Shown here one piece after another: positions 27,960 through 37,487 of a stretch of 64,000 bases of DNA. The position numbers and the translations under genes were made by a program. The notes beneath the pieces were generated by a model. That model did not search any database. It saw only the letters and a list, made by a program, of their open reading frames with translations, and was not told the origin of the DNA. Numbering within the stretch: the stretch's first letter is position 1; the number at the start of each line of letters is the position of its first letter. Source of the stretch: Acinetobacter sp. NCu2D-2 (GTDB taxonomy: Bacteria > Pseudomonadota > Gammaproteobacteria > Pseudomonadales > Moraxellaceae); the NCBI RefSeq assembly GCF_001647675.1, contig NZ_CP015594.1, positions 496,001 to 560,000 on the forward strand, in the 5' to 3' direction.

Positions 27960-29366
27960 ATGTTTGATACCTTAACAGAACGACTCACGCAGAGTTTAAG
28001 AAATGTTACTGGCTCAGGGCAGCTAACCGAAGACAATATTAAAGATACGTTACGTGAAGTGCGTATGGCGCTTCTTGAAGCCGATGTTGCTTTACCTGTA
28101 ACTCGTGAATTCATCGCGAAAGTTAAGGAAGAGGCATTGGGTCAGGAAGTGATGAAACAGTTATCACCTGGCCAGGCGTTCGTCAAAATCGTTCATGACG
28201 AATTGACTAAAATGATGGGTGAGGCGAATGAAAGCCTTGACCTTGCTGCTAAACCACCTGTTGTCGTGCTTCTTGCAGGTCTACAAGGTGCGGGTAAAAC
28301 AACAACTGCAGCAAAACTTGCACGATTCTTACAAGAACGTCAAAAGAAAAAAGTCGCAATGGTGTCTGCCGATGTTTATCGTCCAGCAGCGATCAAACAG
28401 CTTCAAACCGTTGCGGGTGAAGTTGGCGCGATCTTCTTTGAATCAAGTGCTGATGAAAAACCTATTACCATTGCCAATCGTGCGATTGAACAAGCAAAAA
28501 TTCAGTTTGCTGATGTCTTGATTGTCGATACTGCAGGTCGTTTGCATGTCGATGATGACATGATGGACGAAATTAAAGAGCTTCATGCTGCAATTAATCC
28601 AACTGAAACTTTGTTCGTGGTCGATGCCATGACAGGTCAGGATGCGGCAAATACAGCAAAAGCTTTTAATGATGCATTACCTTTAACGGGTGTAATTTTA
28701 ACGAAAACTGATGGTGACGCGCGCGGTGGTGCTGCACTTTCTGTTCGTGCAATTACTGGCAAGCCAATTAAATTCTTGGGTATGGGTGAAAAACTCGATG
28801 CCTTAGAGCCATTCCATCCTGAACGTATCGCACAGCGTATCTTGGGTATGGGTGACGTACTTTCTTTAGTCGAAGAAGTTGAACGCAAAATCGACAAAGA
28901 AAAAGCCGAAAAAATGGCGAAAAAACTGCAAAAAGGCGGTAGCTTCAACTTTGAAGATATGCTGATGCAGTTTGAACAAATGAACAAAATGGGCGGCATG
29001 ATGGGCTTCTTAGATAAGTTGCCTGGTATGAGTAATGCAGGCCTTCAGGATGCAATTGCACAAGCAAATCCTGAAAAACAAGTGAAAAAAATGGAAGCGA
29101 TTATTCAATCGATGACCATTAAAGAACGTCGTAATCCTGACCTCATGAACCCTAGCCGTAAAAAGCGTATTGCTGCGGGCTGTGGTATGGAAGTTTCTGA
29201 AGTTAACAAGCTGATTAAACAACATGCTCAAATGGCAAAAATGATGAAAAAATTTGCGAATCCATCAGGTATGGCAAAAATGATGAAATCATTGAGCGGT
29301 TTACAAAAACAGTTCGGTGGCGGCGGTGGCATGGGACCATTGTTCGGTGGTAATGACAAAAAATAA
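27960..29366 (+). CDS. ffh: Signal recognition particle GTPase Ffh
   Basis: The protein part of SRP, targeting inner-membrane proteins co-translationally. Residues 1-95 are the N domain, and the G domain has the P-loop GLQGAGKTT (107-115), DTAGR and TKTDGDARGG. The Met-rich M domain (from about 300, with MLMQFEQMNKMGGMMG and MAKMMKKF) binds 4.5S RNA and signal peptides. Length (468) is normal. A terminator follows. Confidence 0.97.
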   Translation: MFDTLTERLTQSLRNVTGSGQLTEDNIKDTLREVRMALLEADVALPVTREFIAKVKEEALGQEVMKQLSPGQAFVKIVHDELTKMMGEANESLDLAAKPPVVVLLAGLQGAGKTTTAAKLARFLQERQKKKVAMVSADVYRPAAIKQLQTVAGEVGAIFFESSADEKPITIANRAIEQAKIQFADVLIVDTAGRLHVDDDMMDEIKELHAAINPTETLFVVDAMTGQDAANTAKAFNDALPLTGVILTKTDGDARGGAALSVRAITGKPIKFLGMGEKLDALEPFHPERIAQRILGMGDVLSLVEEVERKIDKEKAEKMAKKLQKGGSFNFEDMLMQFEQMNKMGGMMGFLDKLPGMSNAGLQDAIAQANPEKQVKKMEAIIQSMTIKERRNPDLMNPSRKKRIAAGCGMEVSEVNKLIKQHAQMAKMMKKFANPSGMAKMMKSLSGLQKQFGGGGGMGPLFGGNDKK

Positions 29367-29381
29367 GTCAGTCCCATTCCT

Positions 29382-29410
29382 AAAAAGAGCGCGATAAGCG
29401 CTCTTTTTTA
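29382..29410 (+). terminator. Terminator after ffh
   Basis: AAAAGAGCGC / GCGCTCTTTT hairpin with a GATAA loop and a T-run, 15 nt after the ffh stop. Confidence 0.9.
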
Positions 29411-29499
29411 TTTGAAGGTTATAAAAGTCCTACATATTAGGATTTCAGCATCGCGTAGCATGAGGGCGTTAATTAAAAAAATAAGGGAGATGATAAAAG

Positions 29500-30063
29500 A
29501 TGGCACAGGTCTATGTGGTACATGGTTATACAGCAAGCCCAGAAGAAAATTGGTTCCCGTGGATTGCAGATAAAGCAAAAGCAGAAAATGTCAGTTTAAA
29601 AGTATTGAGATTGGATCCTTCTGAAACGCCACAGTTAAATACATGGATAGAGCAAATGGAGGCTCAAATTGATGAGATAGATGCTGACTCGATTTTTATT
29701 GCCCATAGTTTGGGCTGTATCGCGACATTACATTTTCTAAGTCAACATTTAAAACAACAAAAGATACAACAATTGGTTTTGGTTGCTGGTTTTAATGGAC
29801 GCTTAGGGCGATTGGAACAGGTGAATCCATTTATTGATGCTGCACGCGTAGATTTTGGTTTATTGACTGATCAGATCGCAGATCGTGTTGTGATGTATTC
29901 TAAAGGTGATGACCGTGTTGCACCACATTTTAGCTTAGCACAAGCGAAAACGTTGAAAGCTCGTGTCGTTCAGTCAGAACATCAAGGACACTTTATTGAT
30001 TCTCAGGGTTGTACTGAATTACCTGAATTGTGGGACATTATTCAAGATCATTTAAAACATTAA
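29500..30063 (+). CDS. RBBP9/YdeN-family serine hydrolase
   Basis: A small alpha/beta hydrolase (187 residues). YVVHGYTASPEENW is the oxyanion-hole region, Ser70 in FIAHSLGCIATL is the nucleophile, Asp lies in SKGDDRVAPHFS and His in HQGHFIDSQG. Substrate is unknown. A paralogue follows 138 nt downstream. The ribosome-binding site is AGGGAGA, about 9 nt before the ATG. Confidence 0.85.
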   Translation: MAQVYVVHGYTASPEENWFPWIADKAKAENVSLKVLRLDPSETPQLNTWIEQMEAQIDEIDADSIFIAHSLGCIATLHFLSQHLKQQKIQQLVLVAGFNGRLGRLEQVNPFIDAARVDFGLLTDQIADRVVMYSKGDDRVAPHFSLAQAKTLKARVVQSEHQGHFIDSQGCTELPELWDIIQDHLKH

Positions 30064-30093
30064 CTTCACTGTTTACATCCATAAATCATAGTT

Positions 30094-30134
30094 GCTGTAT
30101 ACAATGATCAGTATATGAATCGCTTGTATACAGC
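30094..30134. promoter_or_regulatory. Inverted repeat GCTGTATACAA, candidate operator
   Basis: Perfect 11-bp arms, GCTGTATACAA (30094-30104) and TTGTATACAGC (30124-30134), separated by 19 bp. Each arm holds a self-complementary GTATAC core like the half-sites of GntR/FCD regulators. It lies upstream of the second RBBP9-like gene. The binding protein is not known. Confidence 0.45.
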
Positions 30135-30201
30135 CTCAAAATTGGATACATATACACTTAGCGAAGAATAAATTCTCCACATTAGAAAAAAGCTGAATCA
30201 C

Positions 30202-30807
30202 ATGACAACAATAAGCAAAAAAATCTATATCGTGCATGATTATCGCGCTAATTCAAACGACCATTGGTACCCTTGGCTGAGCCGTGAAATCAAGTCATTA
30301 GGACATCAGGCAAAGCGTATTATGCTTGCGAATCCAGTCCAGCCGAATTTGCAAGAGTGGCGAGAGAATCTCGCTTTGCAGATTCCGAAGCTAGATGAAC
30401 ATACCATCCTGATTGGACATGGGCTAAGTGTCTTAAGTCTCTTGGATTATCTGCAAGATCAATATTTTAAAACCAGTCAAAGTATTCAAAGTCTGATTAT
30501 GGTGGCAGGATTTGATCAACCTGTTGTGGCTTGGTCTGAGCTGAATCAGGCTATACGTCAAATAAAATTAAACTATACCCAACTGCAATATGCTGCAGAA
30601 CGTTACGTGATGTTTATGTCTAATAACGATCCCTATATTCCTGCACCGCATAGCCTGCGTTTAGCACATGCTTTGAACGCAGCGATTATTGAACAAAAAG
30701 CAGCGGGGCATTTTGTTAAAGAAACAGGGTTCCTTCAATTTCCTGAATTACTTGATGCAGTTAAGCATTGCTTAAAGAATGAGAAGCAAAGTGCTGTAAG
30801 CCTTTGA
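30202..30807 (+). CDS. RBBP9/YdeN-like protein lacking the catalytic serine
   Basis: Paralogue of the preceding hydrolase over its whole length (201 residues). The oxyanion-hole motif has become [13 protein letters not shown], and the nucleophile elbow reads [12 protein letters not shown], so Gly74 stands where Ser70 of the paralogue is. The acid ([11 protein letters not shown]) and His ([10 protein letters not shown]) remain. It is probably a pseudoenzyme or binding protein, or uses the nearby Ser76. Its 3' end overlaps the convergent coaX gene by 47 nt. Confidence 0.78.
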   Translation: MTTISKKIYIVHDYRANSNDHWYPWLSREIKSLGHQAKRIMLANPVQPNLQEWRENLALQIPKLDEHTILIGHGLSVLSLLDYLQDQYFKTSQSIQSLIMVAGFDQPVVAWSELNQAIRQIKLNYTQLQYAAERYVMFMSNNDPYIPAPHSLRLAHALNAAIIEQKAAGHFVKETGFLQFPELLDAVKHCLKNEKQSAVSL

Positions 30808-31501
30808 GTAGTAGATCCGACTCAATAATTGGGTGATACGCAGTGAGATGTTGTGCAAAGAGTGCTGCATCTCCACCTGTCATGACCAAAGTTGATGGGA
30901 AATGTTCCAAAACCTTTTCAATGGTGCTGACCAAGCCCAATAAAATGCCGTGATGCACTGCATCGAGAGTATTACGCCCCGGTGTTAAGGCCTCAAAGGC
31001 TGCATCCGGAATTTTAATCCCTTTGGTATTTTGAATGAGAGAGTCACGTTGTAAGTAAAGATTAGGCAGAATGTAGCCGCCTAAATGTTTTTGACCCTGT
31101 ACCAAGTCAATGGTCAATGCTGTTCCACAGCTAATCACACAATAATTGGCTTTCGGGTCTTGTGCTACTGCAAGGACTTGAAGCCAGCGATCAATCCCGA
31201 GTTGACTGGGTTCATCATAACCACAGCCTAAACCCGCATATTCAGCTTCTACTTTGGCAATAATAATAGGCACATTAAGACGTTTCAGGATTTTTAAAAT
31301 ACGGTCATTACTTTTTTTATCTTGAACCGAGGAAATTCCAATGTTTTGAATCGAAAGACGTTTGAAATGCTGTACTAGACCTAAGAGTAAATCGGCAGGG
31401 GATTGTAAATGAAGCTCGGCACCATGTTCGAGTGTATGTTCATCTTCCGTGATCCAATATTTAAGGCGTGTATTTCCAATATCTAACCATAAACTTTTCA
31501 T
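30761..31501 (-). CDS. coaX: Type III pantothenate kinase
   Basis: First enzyme of CoA synthesis, of the CoaX (ASKHA fold) type. The phosphate-binding start [26 protein letters not shown] and [11 protein letters not shown] are diagnostic, and the 246-residue length fits. It starts 14 nt after birA on the minus strand, the common birA-coaX pairing. Its last 47 nt overlap the convergent RBBP9-like gene. Confidence 0.92.
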   Translation of the reverse strand: MKSLWLDIGNTRLKYWITEDEHTLEHGAELHLQSPADLLLGLVQHFKRLSIQNIGISSVQDKKSNDRILKILKRLNVPIIIAKVEAEYAGLGCGYDEPSQLGIDRWLQVLAVAQDPKANYCVISCGTALTIDLVQGQKHLGGYILPNLYLQRDSLIQNTKGIKIPDAAFEALTPGRNTLDAVHHGILLGLVSTIEKVLEHFPSTLVMTGGDAALFAQHLTAYHPIIESDLLLKGLQHFASHSLSNA

Positions 31502-31515
31502 TCTAAATGCCTATT

Positions 31516-32271
31516 TTATTGATCTTGTTTCAAACGTAGTTGGCCTTGATAAAAACACTCAATCCCCGAGTTGGTCTGTAATTGCACTGCACCATCGGAT
31601 TGAATGCCGATGAAAGTCCCTGAATGTGCTCCATACTGATCTGTGAAACTTACATCTTGATTGAGAAAGGCAGCATGATGATTAAAACGCGCCGCCAAAT
31701 TACAACTGTTATAGCTGAACCATTGTCCTGCTTGCTGAATCGCTAAATACAATTCGCTAACCAATTGAATACGCGAAATTGAATGCAATCCAAGCTCTTC
31801 AAGTGACGTCACTTGCTGATCAAGCTGATGTGCTTGCATAGATTGCAGGTTAATCCCGACACCGATGATTGCCTGTTTAGCGTTTAAGGGTTCAACCAGA
31901 ATGCCGCCCCATTTTCCACGTGTACTGTATAGATCATTTGGCCATTTCACTTGAACATCTAAAGATTGCAGACTTGGAATCTGTAAAATATTTAAAGCAA
32001 TTTCAAGTGCAAGACGGCCATCGATTGCTATATCAGTGTTCACTAATGTGCTTAAATAGATGTTGCCTTGAGGTGAAACCCATTGTCGCTGACGTTGTCC
32101 TCGCCCTTGAGTTTGAACCTGACTACTCACCAGAATCTGCTGTATACCTTTTTGTGCGATTTCACGAACATCATCGTTGGTTGATCCTGTCGTCGGTTTG
32201 AGCAATAACACTTCTGGAAGCTGACCTGCAGCACTAAGCAATTGCTGTAATTCGCGAGTTTCTACATCCAT
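31516..32271 (-). CDS. birA: Biotin--[acetyl-CoA-carboxylase] ligase (BirA, no DNA-binding domain)
   Basis: Attaches biotin to the carrier domain of acetyl-CoA carboxylase. The biotinyl-AMP loop GRGQRQRQW and KWPNDLY are present, as is the catalytic GSTND. At 251 residues the protein starts directly with the ligase domain and lacks the N-terminal winged helix of E. coli BirA, so it should not repress bio genes. Its start codon lies 27 nt from that of the divergent TauE gene. Confidence 0.9.
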   Translation of the reverse strand: MDVETRELQQLLSAAGQLPEVLLLKPTTGSTNDDVREIAQKGIQQILVSSQVQTQGRGQRQRQWVSPQGNIYLSTLVNTDIAIDGRLALEIALNILQIPSLQSLDVQVKWPNDLYSTRGKWGGILVEPLNAKQAIIGVGINLQSMQAHQLDQQVTSLEELGLHSISRIQLVSELYLAIQQAGQWFSYNSCNLAARFNHHAAFLNQDVSFTDQYGAHSGTFIGIQSDGAVQLQTNSGIECFYQGQLRLKQDQ

Positions 32272-32298
32272 TTGAAATTAAACGTGGTAAATGTCGTT

Positions 32299-33108
32299 AT
32301 GGAGTTAATCATATATTTATTGATTGGTGCAATTGCTGGATTTACTGCAGGGCTATTTGGTGTTGGCGGTGGACTGATTATTGTACCGATTCTTTATATC
32401 GTATTTACCCACATGGATTATGACGCGAATGTCATTATGCATATGGCCGTAGGTACATCGCTTGCCACGATCATTGTGACCTCGATCAGTTCTGTTATGG
32501 CGCATCATAAAAAAGGTGCGGTGCTTTGGTCTGTATTTAAGAATTTAGCACCCGGGTTAGTAGTTGGTTCATTCTTAGGTGCGGGGATTGCTGATTATTT
32601 ATCGGGGTATGGTTTGCAGCTTCTCATTGGTTTCTTTGCTGTTTGGGTGGCTTCAAAAATGTTCTTGGGGGCAAATACCAAAATCGATCCGAATAAACAT
32701 TTACCATCTGCGTCAGTTCAATTAGCAGCGGGCGGGGGCATTGGTATTGCATCTGCGATCTTTGGAATTGGTGGTGGTAGTTTAACAGTGCCATTTTTAA
32801 ATAAATGCGGTGTCGTGATGCAGAAGTCTGTAGCAACGTCGGCAGCATGTGGATTACCTATAGCAGTTGCAGGTGCACTTGGATTTATGTGGTTTGGTCA
32901 GCAGTCTGAGATCAGTGTGCCAAATACCATTGGCTACGTGCATATATACGCATTTATTGGGATTAGCTTGATGAGTTTCTTTACTGCGAAACTCGGTGCA
33001 AAGGTTGCGCACCTATTGTCACCTGTGATGCTCAAGAAATGTTTTGCAACGCTGCTGAGCGTGGTTGGTATTTATTTTATTTACCAAGGCATATCTGCCA
33101 TTCTTTAA
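32299..33108 (+). CDS. TauE/SafE-family sulfite/anion exporter
   Basis: A 269-residue protein with about eight membrane helices and the family's internal repeat: FGVGGGLIIVPIL in the first half and FGIGGGSLTVPFL in the second. The family exports sulfite, sulfoacetate or other organic anions; the substrate is not shown. I chose the ATG at 32299; the frame could be extended to a TTG at 32272. Ribosome-binding signal is weak. Confidence 0.85.
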   Translation: MELIIYLLIGAIAGFTAGLFGVGGGLIIVPILYIVFTHMDYDANVIMHMAVGTSLATIIVTSISSVMAHHKKGAVLWSVFKNLAPGLVVGSFLGAGIADYLSGYGLQLLIGFFAVWVASKMFLGANTKIDPNKHLPSASVQLAAGGGIGIASAIFGIGGGSLTVPFLNKCGVVMQKSVATSAACGLPIAVAGALGFMWFGQQSEISVPNTIGYVHIYAFIGISLMSFFTAKLGAKVAHLLSPVMLKKCFATLLSVVGIYFIYQGISAIL

Positions 33109-33126
33109 AATAACAATGTTATATCA

Positions 33127-33151
33127 GAGCATCCAAGAGGGTGCTTTTTTT
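33127..33151 (+). terminator. Terminator after the TauE gene
   Basis: AGCATCC / GGGTGCT stem (one G-T pair) with an AAGA loop and a run of seven T. Confidence 0.8.
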
Positions 33152-33221
33152 ATGAATTTAGTTTGATGACGTTAATTTTTCACTCACGTTTCAGATCCTA
33201 AGTTGGCTGTAAAGACAAAAG

Positions 33222-33234
33222 ATTGTTAGACAAT
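33222..33234. promoter_or_regulatory. Palindrome ATTGT-TAG-ACAAT upstream of the GntR gene
   Basis: A 5-3-5 palindrome of the TTGTnnnACAA form used by FCD-type GntR proteins, 92 nt before the GntR start. An autoregulatory operator is a reasonable guess but not shown. Confidence 0.4.
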
Positions 33235-33325
33235 GTCAAAGTAATGCTTTAAAAAATAAGTTAAATAGAACATAAAGCATCCTTTTAGGCTGCATATGCG
33301 TCAATAAAAATAAGATAGGCATACT

Positions 33326-34021
33326 ATGCAAGAAGTAGAAACGCAAAGTTTATCTGAGCAAATTGCCAAGCATATCGGTGAGCAAATTATACGTGGCGAA
33401 TTAGTTGAAGGTGAACGAATACAGGAGTTGAGAATTGCATCTGAACTTGATGTCAGTCGTGGCTCTGTGCGCGAAGCATTATTACTCCTTGAACGTACTC
33501 AACTTATTGAGATATTCCCGCGACGGGGTGCGATTGTGTCAGAAATGTCGGCCTTACAGGTGCGGGCGCTTTTTGATATGAGTTGTCTGCTGCTTGGACA
33601 AATTGTATTTCGTATGTCAGAAACATGGCGACCACATGAAGCTGAACGGGTGCAGCTTTTATTAGAACAATTAGCGACAGAAACTCGTCAGGGAAATACT
33701 GAAAAATTTTATGATTTAATCTTTCAGGGCTTGGCTGAACAGCATGAGATGGTGGCTAATCCTTATTTGATGCGCTACTACAATGAAATCTTACCTTCGT
33801 TACGTCGCAGCTATTTTTTAACCTTAAATATTTCTAAACGTGAGCTGCAGGAATCATTTGAATTATTTAAAGCAGTAACTGATGCAGTTTTAGCCAGAAA
33901 ATCACATCAAGCCACTTTATTTATGGAAGATTTTTGTCGACACTTACGTAACCTTGTGTTGGAATCGCTAACACGGATGAAACAAATTGAACTGGCGTGG
34001 GCAAGACGTTCACGACGATAA
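33326..34021 (+). CDS. GntR-family transcriptional regulator (FCD type)
   Basis: Residues about 8-72 are a GntR winged helix (IIRGELVEGERIQELRIASE, SRGSVREALLLLE, PRRGAIV). The rest is an all-helical FCD/FadR-like ligand domain, giving 231 residues. The ligand and target are unknown. It ends 12 nt before smc, so smc may be read partly from this promoter; that arrangement says nothing about function. Confidence 0.85.
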   Translation: MQEVETQSLSEQIAKHIGEQIIRGELVEGERIQELRIASELDVSRGSVREALLLLERTQLIEIFPRRGAIVSEMSALQVRALFDMSCLLLGQIVFRMSETWRPHEAERVQLLLEQLATETRQGNTEKFYDLIFQGLAEQHEMVANPYLMRYYNEILPSLRRSYFLTLNISKRELQESFELFKAVTDAVLARKSHQATLFMEDFCRHLRNLVLESLTRMKQIELAWARRSRR

Positions 34022-34033
34022 AATCAGGACATT

Positions 34034-37000
34034 ATGCGTTTAAGCAGCTTAAAACTTTCAGGCTTTAAATCTTTTGCCGATAGCACGACTTTACATTTCA
34101 AAGATAATCGAACGGCGGTTGTAGGGCCAAATGGCTGTGGTAAGTCCAATGTGATTGATGCCATCCGCTGGGTAATGGGTGAATCGAATGCACGCCAACT
34201 CCGTGGCGGCAGCATGCAGGATGTCATTTTTACCGGAACTGCAAAACGAAAGCCAGTTGGGCTTGCCAGCGTTGAACTGCGTTTTGAAAATACCTATGGC
34301 AAGTTGGGCGGTGCCTATAATGCTTATACAGAACTTGCTGTACGACGTCAGGTCAATCGTGATGGTAAGTCTGAATACTTTTTAAATGGCACCAAATGTC
34401 GTCGTCGTGATATTACCGATATCTTTTTAGGGACCGGTCTTGGTCCGCGGTCCTATGCCATTATTGAACAAGGCATGATTAACCGTTTGGTCGATGCGAA
34501 ACCCGAAGAAATGCGGGTGTATATTGAAGAAGCGGCAGGCGTATCACGCTATCAAGCACGCCGTCGTGAAACGATGCAGCATCTAGATCATACGACACAG
34601 AATTTATCTCGTCTTGAAGATATTGCGACAGAATTAAAATCTCAGCTTAAGACGTTGAAACGCCAAGCTGAATCTGCGATTCAATATAAAGAGCTCGAAG
34701 CCGAGATTCGTACTGTGAAGATTGAAACGTTATCGTTCCAATGTGAGCAGAGTCAGCGCCTGCAGGAAGAATATAATGTTCAACTTGGTATTTTAGGTGA
34801 AACTTTCAAATTGGTTCGCTCAGAACTCACTACGCTTGAACATGATTTATCCAATACCAGTGAGCTATTCCAACGCTTGATTCAACAATCTTCACCTTTA
34901 CAGAATGAATCACAGCAGGCTGAAAAAAAACTAGCCGAGTTGGAAATGACCTTGAAGCAAAAACAGGTCTTATTGGAACAAAACTCAACCAACTTAGTGC
35001 AGTTAGAACAGCAAAAAGCACAAGCCAAAGAGCGTTTGCAGCTGATAGAACTACAGCTTGAAACGTTGCAAGAGCAGTTGGAAGAACAGAATATTCAACT
35101 CAAGCAGCATGAAGGACAAAGTGTAGATCAGCAGCAGGCTTTGCAGGATTTAAAAGCGCAACATACTCAAGTATCCGCACAGTTTGCTCAAATCAAAACG
35201 CAAGTCGAGCAACAGCAGCAACGTCAGCTGCAAATGACCGCGCAAAGCGAGCAACTTGCAAAAAATATTTTACGTTTTGAGCAGCAGAAGCAAGTGCTGG
35301 AGCAACAGGTTCAGCAGATTCAAAGTCAAGCCCAACTTGATGAGATTGAGCAGGTACAGGATGACAAGAATAATACTGAACAAAGCTTAAAACAGCTACT
35401 TGAACAATATGAAAGTTTAACTCGTCAATTTAAGCAGTTAAATGCACAGCAGGCTGAAGATCAGCAGCAAGTGATGCAACTTAAATCTGAAATTCAGGTG
35501 TTGGTCGCAGAGCGTAAAAACTTAACTCAGTTAATTGCAAAAAATCATTCGCTTGACCAAGCCAATGCGGTGCAATTGATGCATGTACTTAAGCTCAAAG
35601 ACCAAGCAAAACCGCATGCAGCACTGATTGAGAAGTTTTTGGCAAAATGGCTTTCTGCCCAAGTTCTGTCGAATGATGAAACTTTTAGCGCAGCACAAGC
35701 ACGTCAGTTAAAACAGGTCGATAGTATTCAATCTATATCATTGAATGGTTTACTACGACTTTCGGACTGGATTGAAGCACCGCAATATTCCCTTTGGCAA
35801 AATGTTGTCATTGTAGAGACATTAAACAATGCGCTTGAATTGCAGGATGAGCTTACTTCAGGTCAAAGTATTCTTAGTTTAGATGGGTATCACGTTGGTC
35901 AGGACTGGGTCATCGGATTAGATTACGATGAAAGTAGTCAAGCTGCCCAAGGTGCTTTAAGTCATCGTATTCGTTTAGATGAAATTGAACAGCAACTTGA
36001 CCTCTTAGAGACTCAGCTTAAAGGATTAGAGCAACAGGCACAGCAAAACAGTCATGCTGCAAAAGATATGCAGACTAAAGTGCAACATCTTGAGCAGCAG
36101 CAAAAAACATTGCAGCAGCAGCTACAACAGTTTGATCTACAGATTGCGAAAGCACAAAGTGCAGCCGAAGCATTTTCTGTACAAAAGCAACAGCTCCAAA
36201 ATCAATTGCAGCAATTAGATGAGCAGCTCGAAGAAGATGCTATGCAGAAAGATGATCTGGAAATCGATCTGCATGCATTGAATATAAAATTAGAACAAGC
36301 ATTACCGACATATAAGACGCTTCAATTCCAATTAGAAGAATTGAGTCTTCAGCTTGAAGATGCGCAACAGCTTAATCAGCGTTCACAACAGGATGCTGAA
36401 GTGCTACGTCGTCAATCTGTTCAAAGTCAGCAGCAAGTCGAGTTACTTGAGAAAGATCGTATTTTCCTCAAAGAACAACAACAACAAATTCAAGCGCAGA
36501 TTGAACAGGCGAAAAAATTTATTGATCCTGTACAACTTGAGTTACCTGAGCTGCAATCGCAATACGAACAGCAAGCAGAAGTCACTGCCAAATTGCAGAA
36601 GACGTGGTCTGCTTGGCAAGTCGAACTTAATGAAGTTCAAGCGAAACAAAAGTTACTGACTGAAAAACGTCATAGCTTCCAGCAGCAAGATGAAAAACTA
36701 CGTGCCGATTTAGAATCCAAGCGCTTGGCATGGCAAGCGGCACAATCAGATTTGCAACATTATTCAGAACAGCTTAAAGCGATGAATAGTGAAGTGATTA
36801 CTGGTCTAAATATCGATCTAAAATCTCATCAAGCCAAACTCGAAAAAGCTCAGGCACAGTTTGATAAGCTTGGAGCGGTGAATCTTGCAGCATCTGAAGA
36901 ATACGAAGAAGTTTCGAAACGCTATAATGAACTCAGTCATCAGATGCAAGACTTGGAAAATACAGTTGAACAGCTACAAGCTGCAATGAAAAGTATTGAT

Positions 37001-37486
37001 CAAGAAACACGTAAATTGTTTATGACCACGTTTGATCAGGTCAATGCTGAGTTGAAAAACTTGTTCCCGAAAGTCTTTAATGGTGGTGAAGCAAGTTTAA
37101 GTCTTGAAGATGGGTGGCAATCGGGTGTAAAACTGATGGCACGTCCACCAGGTAAACGTAATAGCTCATTGGCGCTGCTTTCAGGTGGTGAAAAAGCATT
37201 AACCGCATTGGCATTGGTCTTTGCAATCTTTAGACTAAATCCTGCGCCGTTTTGCGTGCTCGATGAAGTCGATGCACCATTAGATGATGCAAACGTTGGA
37301 CGTTTCTGTAATTTAGTGAAAGAGCTGTCTGAGCAAGTACAGTTTATTTATATTACCCATAATAAATTGGCAATGATGATGGCAACGGATCTTTTAGGGG
37401 TAACTATGCCTGAAGCAGGTACTTCAAAATTAGTGTCGGTGAATGTGGAACAAGCACAAGAATATGGTTTAGCTGCGGAGGCATAA
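34034..37486 (+). CDS. smc: Chromosome segregation protein Smc
   Basis: The ATPase arm of the bacterial condensin. Walker A GPNGCGKSN is at 31-39, and long Gln/Glu-rich coiled coils flank a hinge at about residues 510-640. The signature LLSGGEKALTALAL and Walker B FCVLDEVDAPLDD lie near the C-terminus. Length (1150) is typical. Its partners scpA and scpB are encoded at 47-48 kb on the other strand. The stop is 1 nt before the zipA start. Confidence 0.96.
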   Translation: MRLSSLKLSGFKSFADSTTLHFKDNRTAVVGPNGCGKSNVIDAIRWVMGESNARQLRGGSMQDVIFTGTAKRKPVGLASVELRFENTYGKLGGAYNAYTELAVRRQVNRDGKSEYFLNGTKCRRRDITDIFLGTGLGPRSYAIIEQGMINRLVDAKPEEMRVYIEEAAGVSRYQARRRETMQHLDHTTQNLSRLEDIATELKSQLKTLKRQAESAIQYKELEAEIRTVKIETLSFQCEQSQRLQEEYNVQLGILGETFKLVRSELTTLEHDLSNTSELFQRLIQQSSPLQNESQQAEKKLAELEMTLKQKQVLLEQNSTNLVQLEQQKAQAKERLQLIELQLETLQEQLEEQNIQLKQHEGQSVDQQQALQDLKAQHTQVSAQFAQIKTQVEQQQQRQLQMTAQSEQLAKNILRFEQQKQVLEQQVQQIQSQAQLDEIEQVQDDKNNTEQSLKQLLEQYESLTRQFKQLNAQQAEDQQQVMQLKSEIQVLVAERKNLTQLIAKNHSLDQANAVQLMHVLKLKDQAKPHAALIEKFLAKWLSAQVLSNDETFSAAQARQLKQVDSIQSISLNGLLRLSDWIEAPQYSLWQNVVIVETLNNALELQDELTSGQSILSLDGYHVGQDWVIGLDYDESSQAAQGALSHRIRLDEIEQQLDLLETQLKGLEQQAQQNSHAAKDMQTKVQHLEQQQKTLQQQLQQFDLQIAKAQSAAEAFSVQKQQLQNQLQQLDEQLEEDAMQKDDLEIDLHALNIKLEQALPTYKTLQFQLEELSLQLEDAQQLNQRSQQDAEVLRRQSVQSQQQVELLEKDRIFLKEQQQQIQAQIEQAKKFIDPVQLELPELQSQYEQQAEVTAKLQKTWSAWQVELNEVQAKQKLLTEKRHSFQQQDEKLRADLESKRLAWQAAQSDLQHYSEQLKAMNSEVITGLNIDLKSHQAKLEKAQAQFDKLGAVNLAASEEYEEVSKRYNELSHQMQDLENTVEQLQAAMKSIDQETRKLFMTTFDQVNAELKNLFPKVFNGGEASLSLEDGWQSGVKLMARPPGKRNSSLALLSGGEKALTALALVFAIFRLNPAPFCVLDEVDAPLDDANVGRFCNLVKELSEQVQFIYITHNKLAMMMATDLLGVTMPEAGTSKLVSVNVEQAQEYGLAAEA

Positions 37487-37487
37487 A

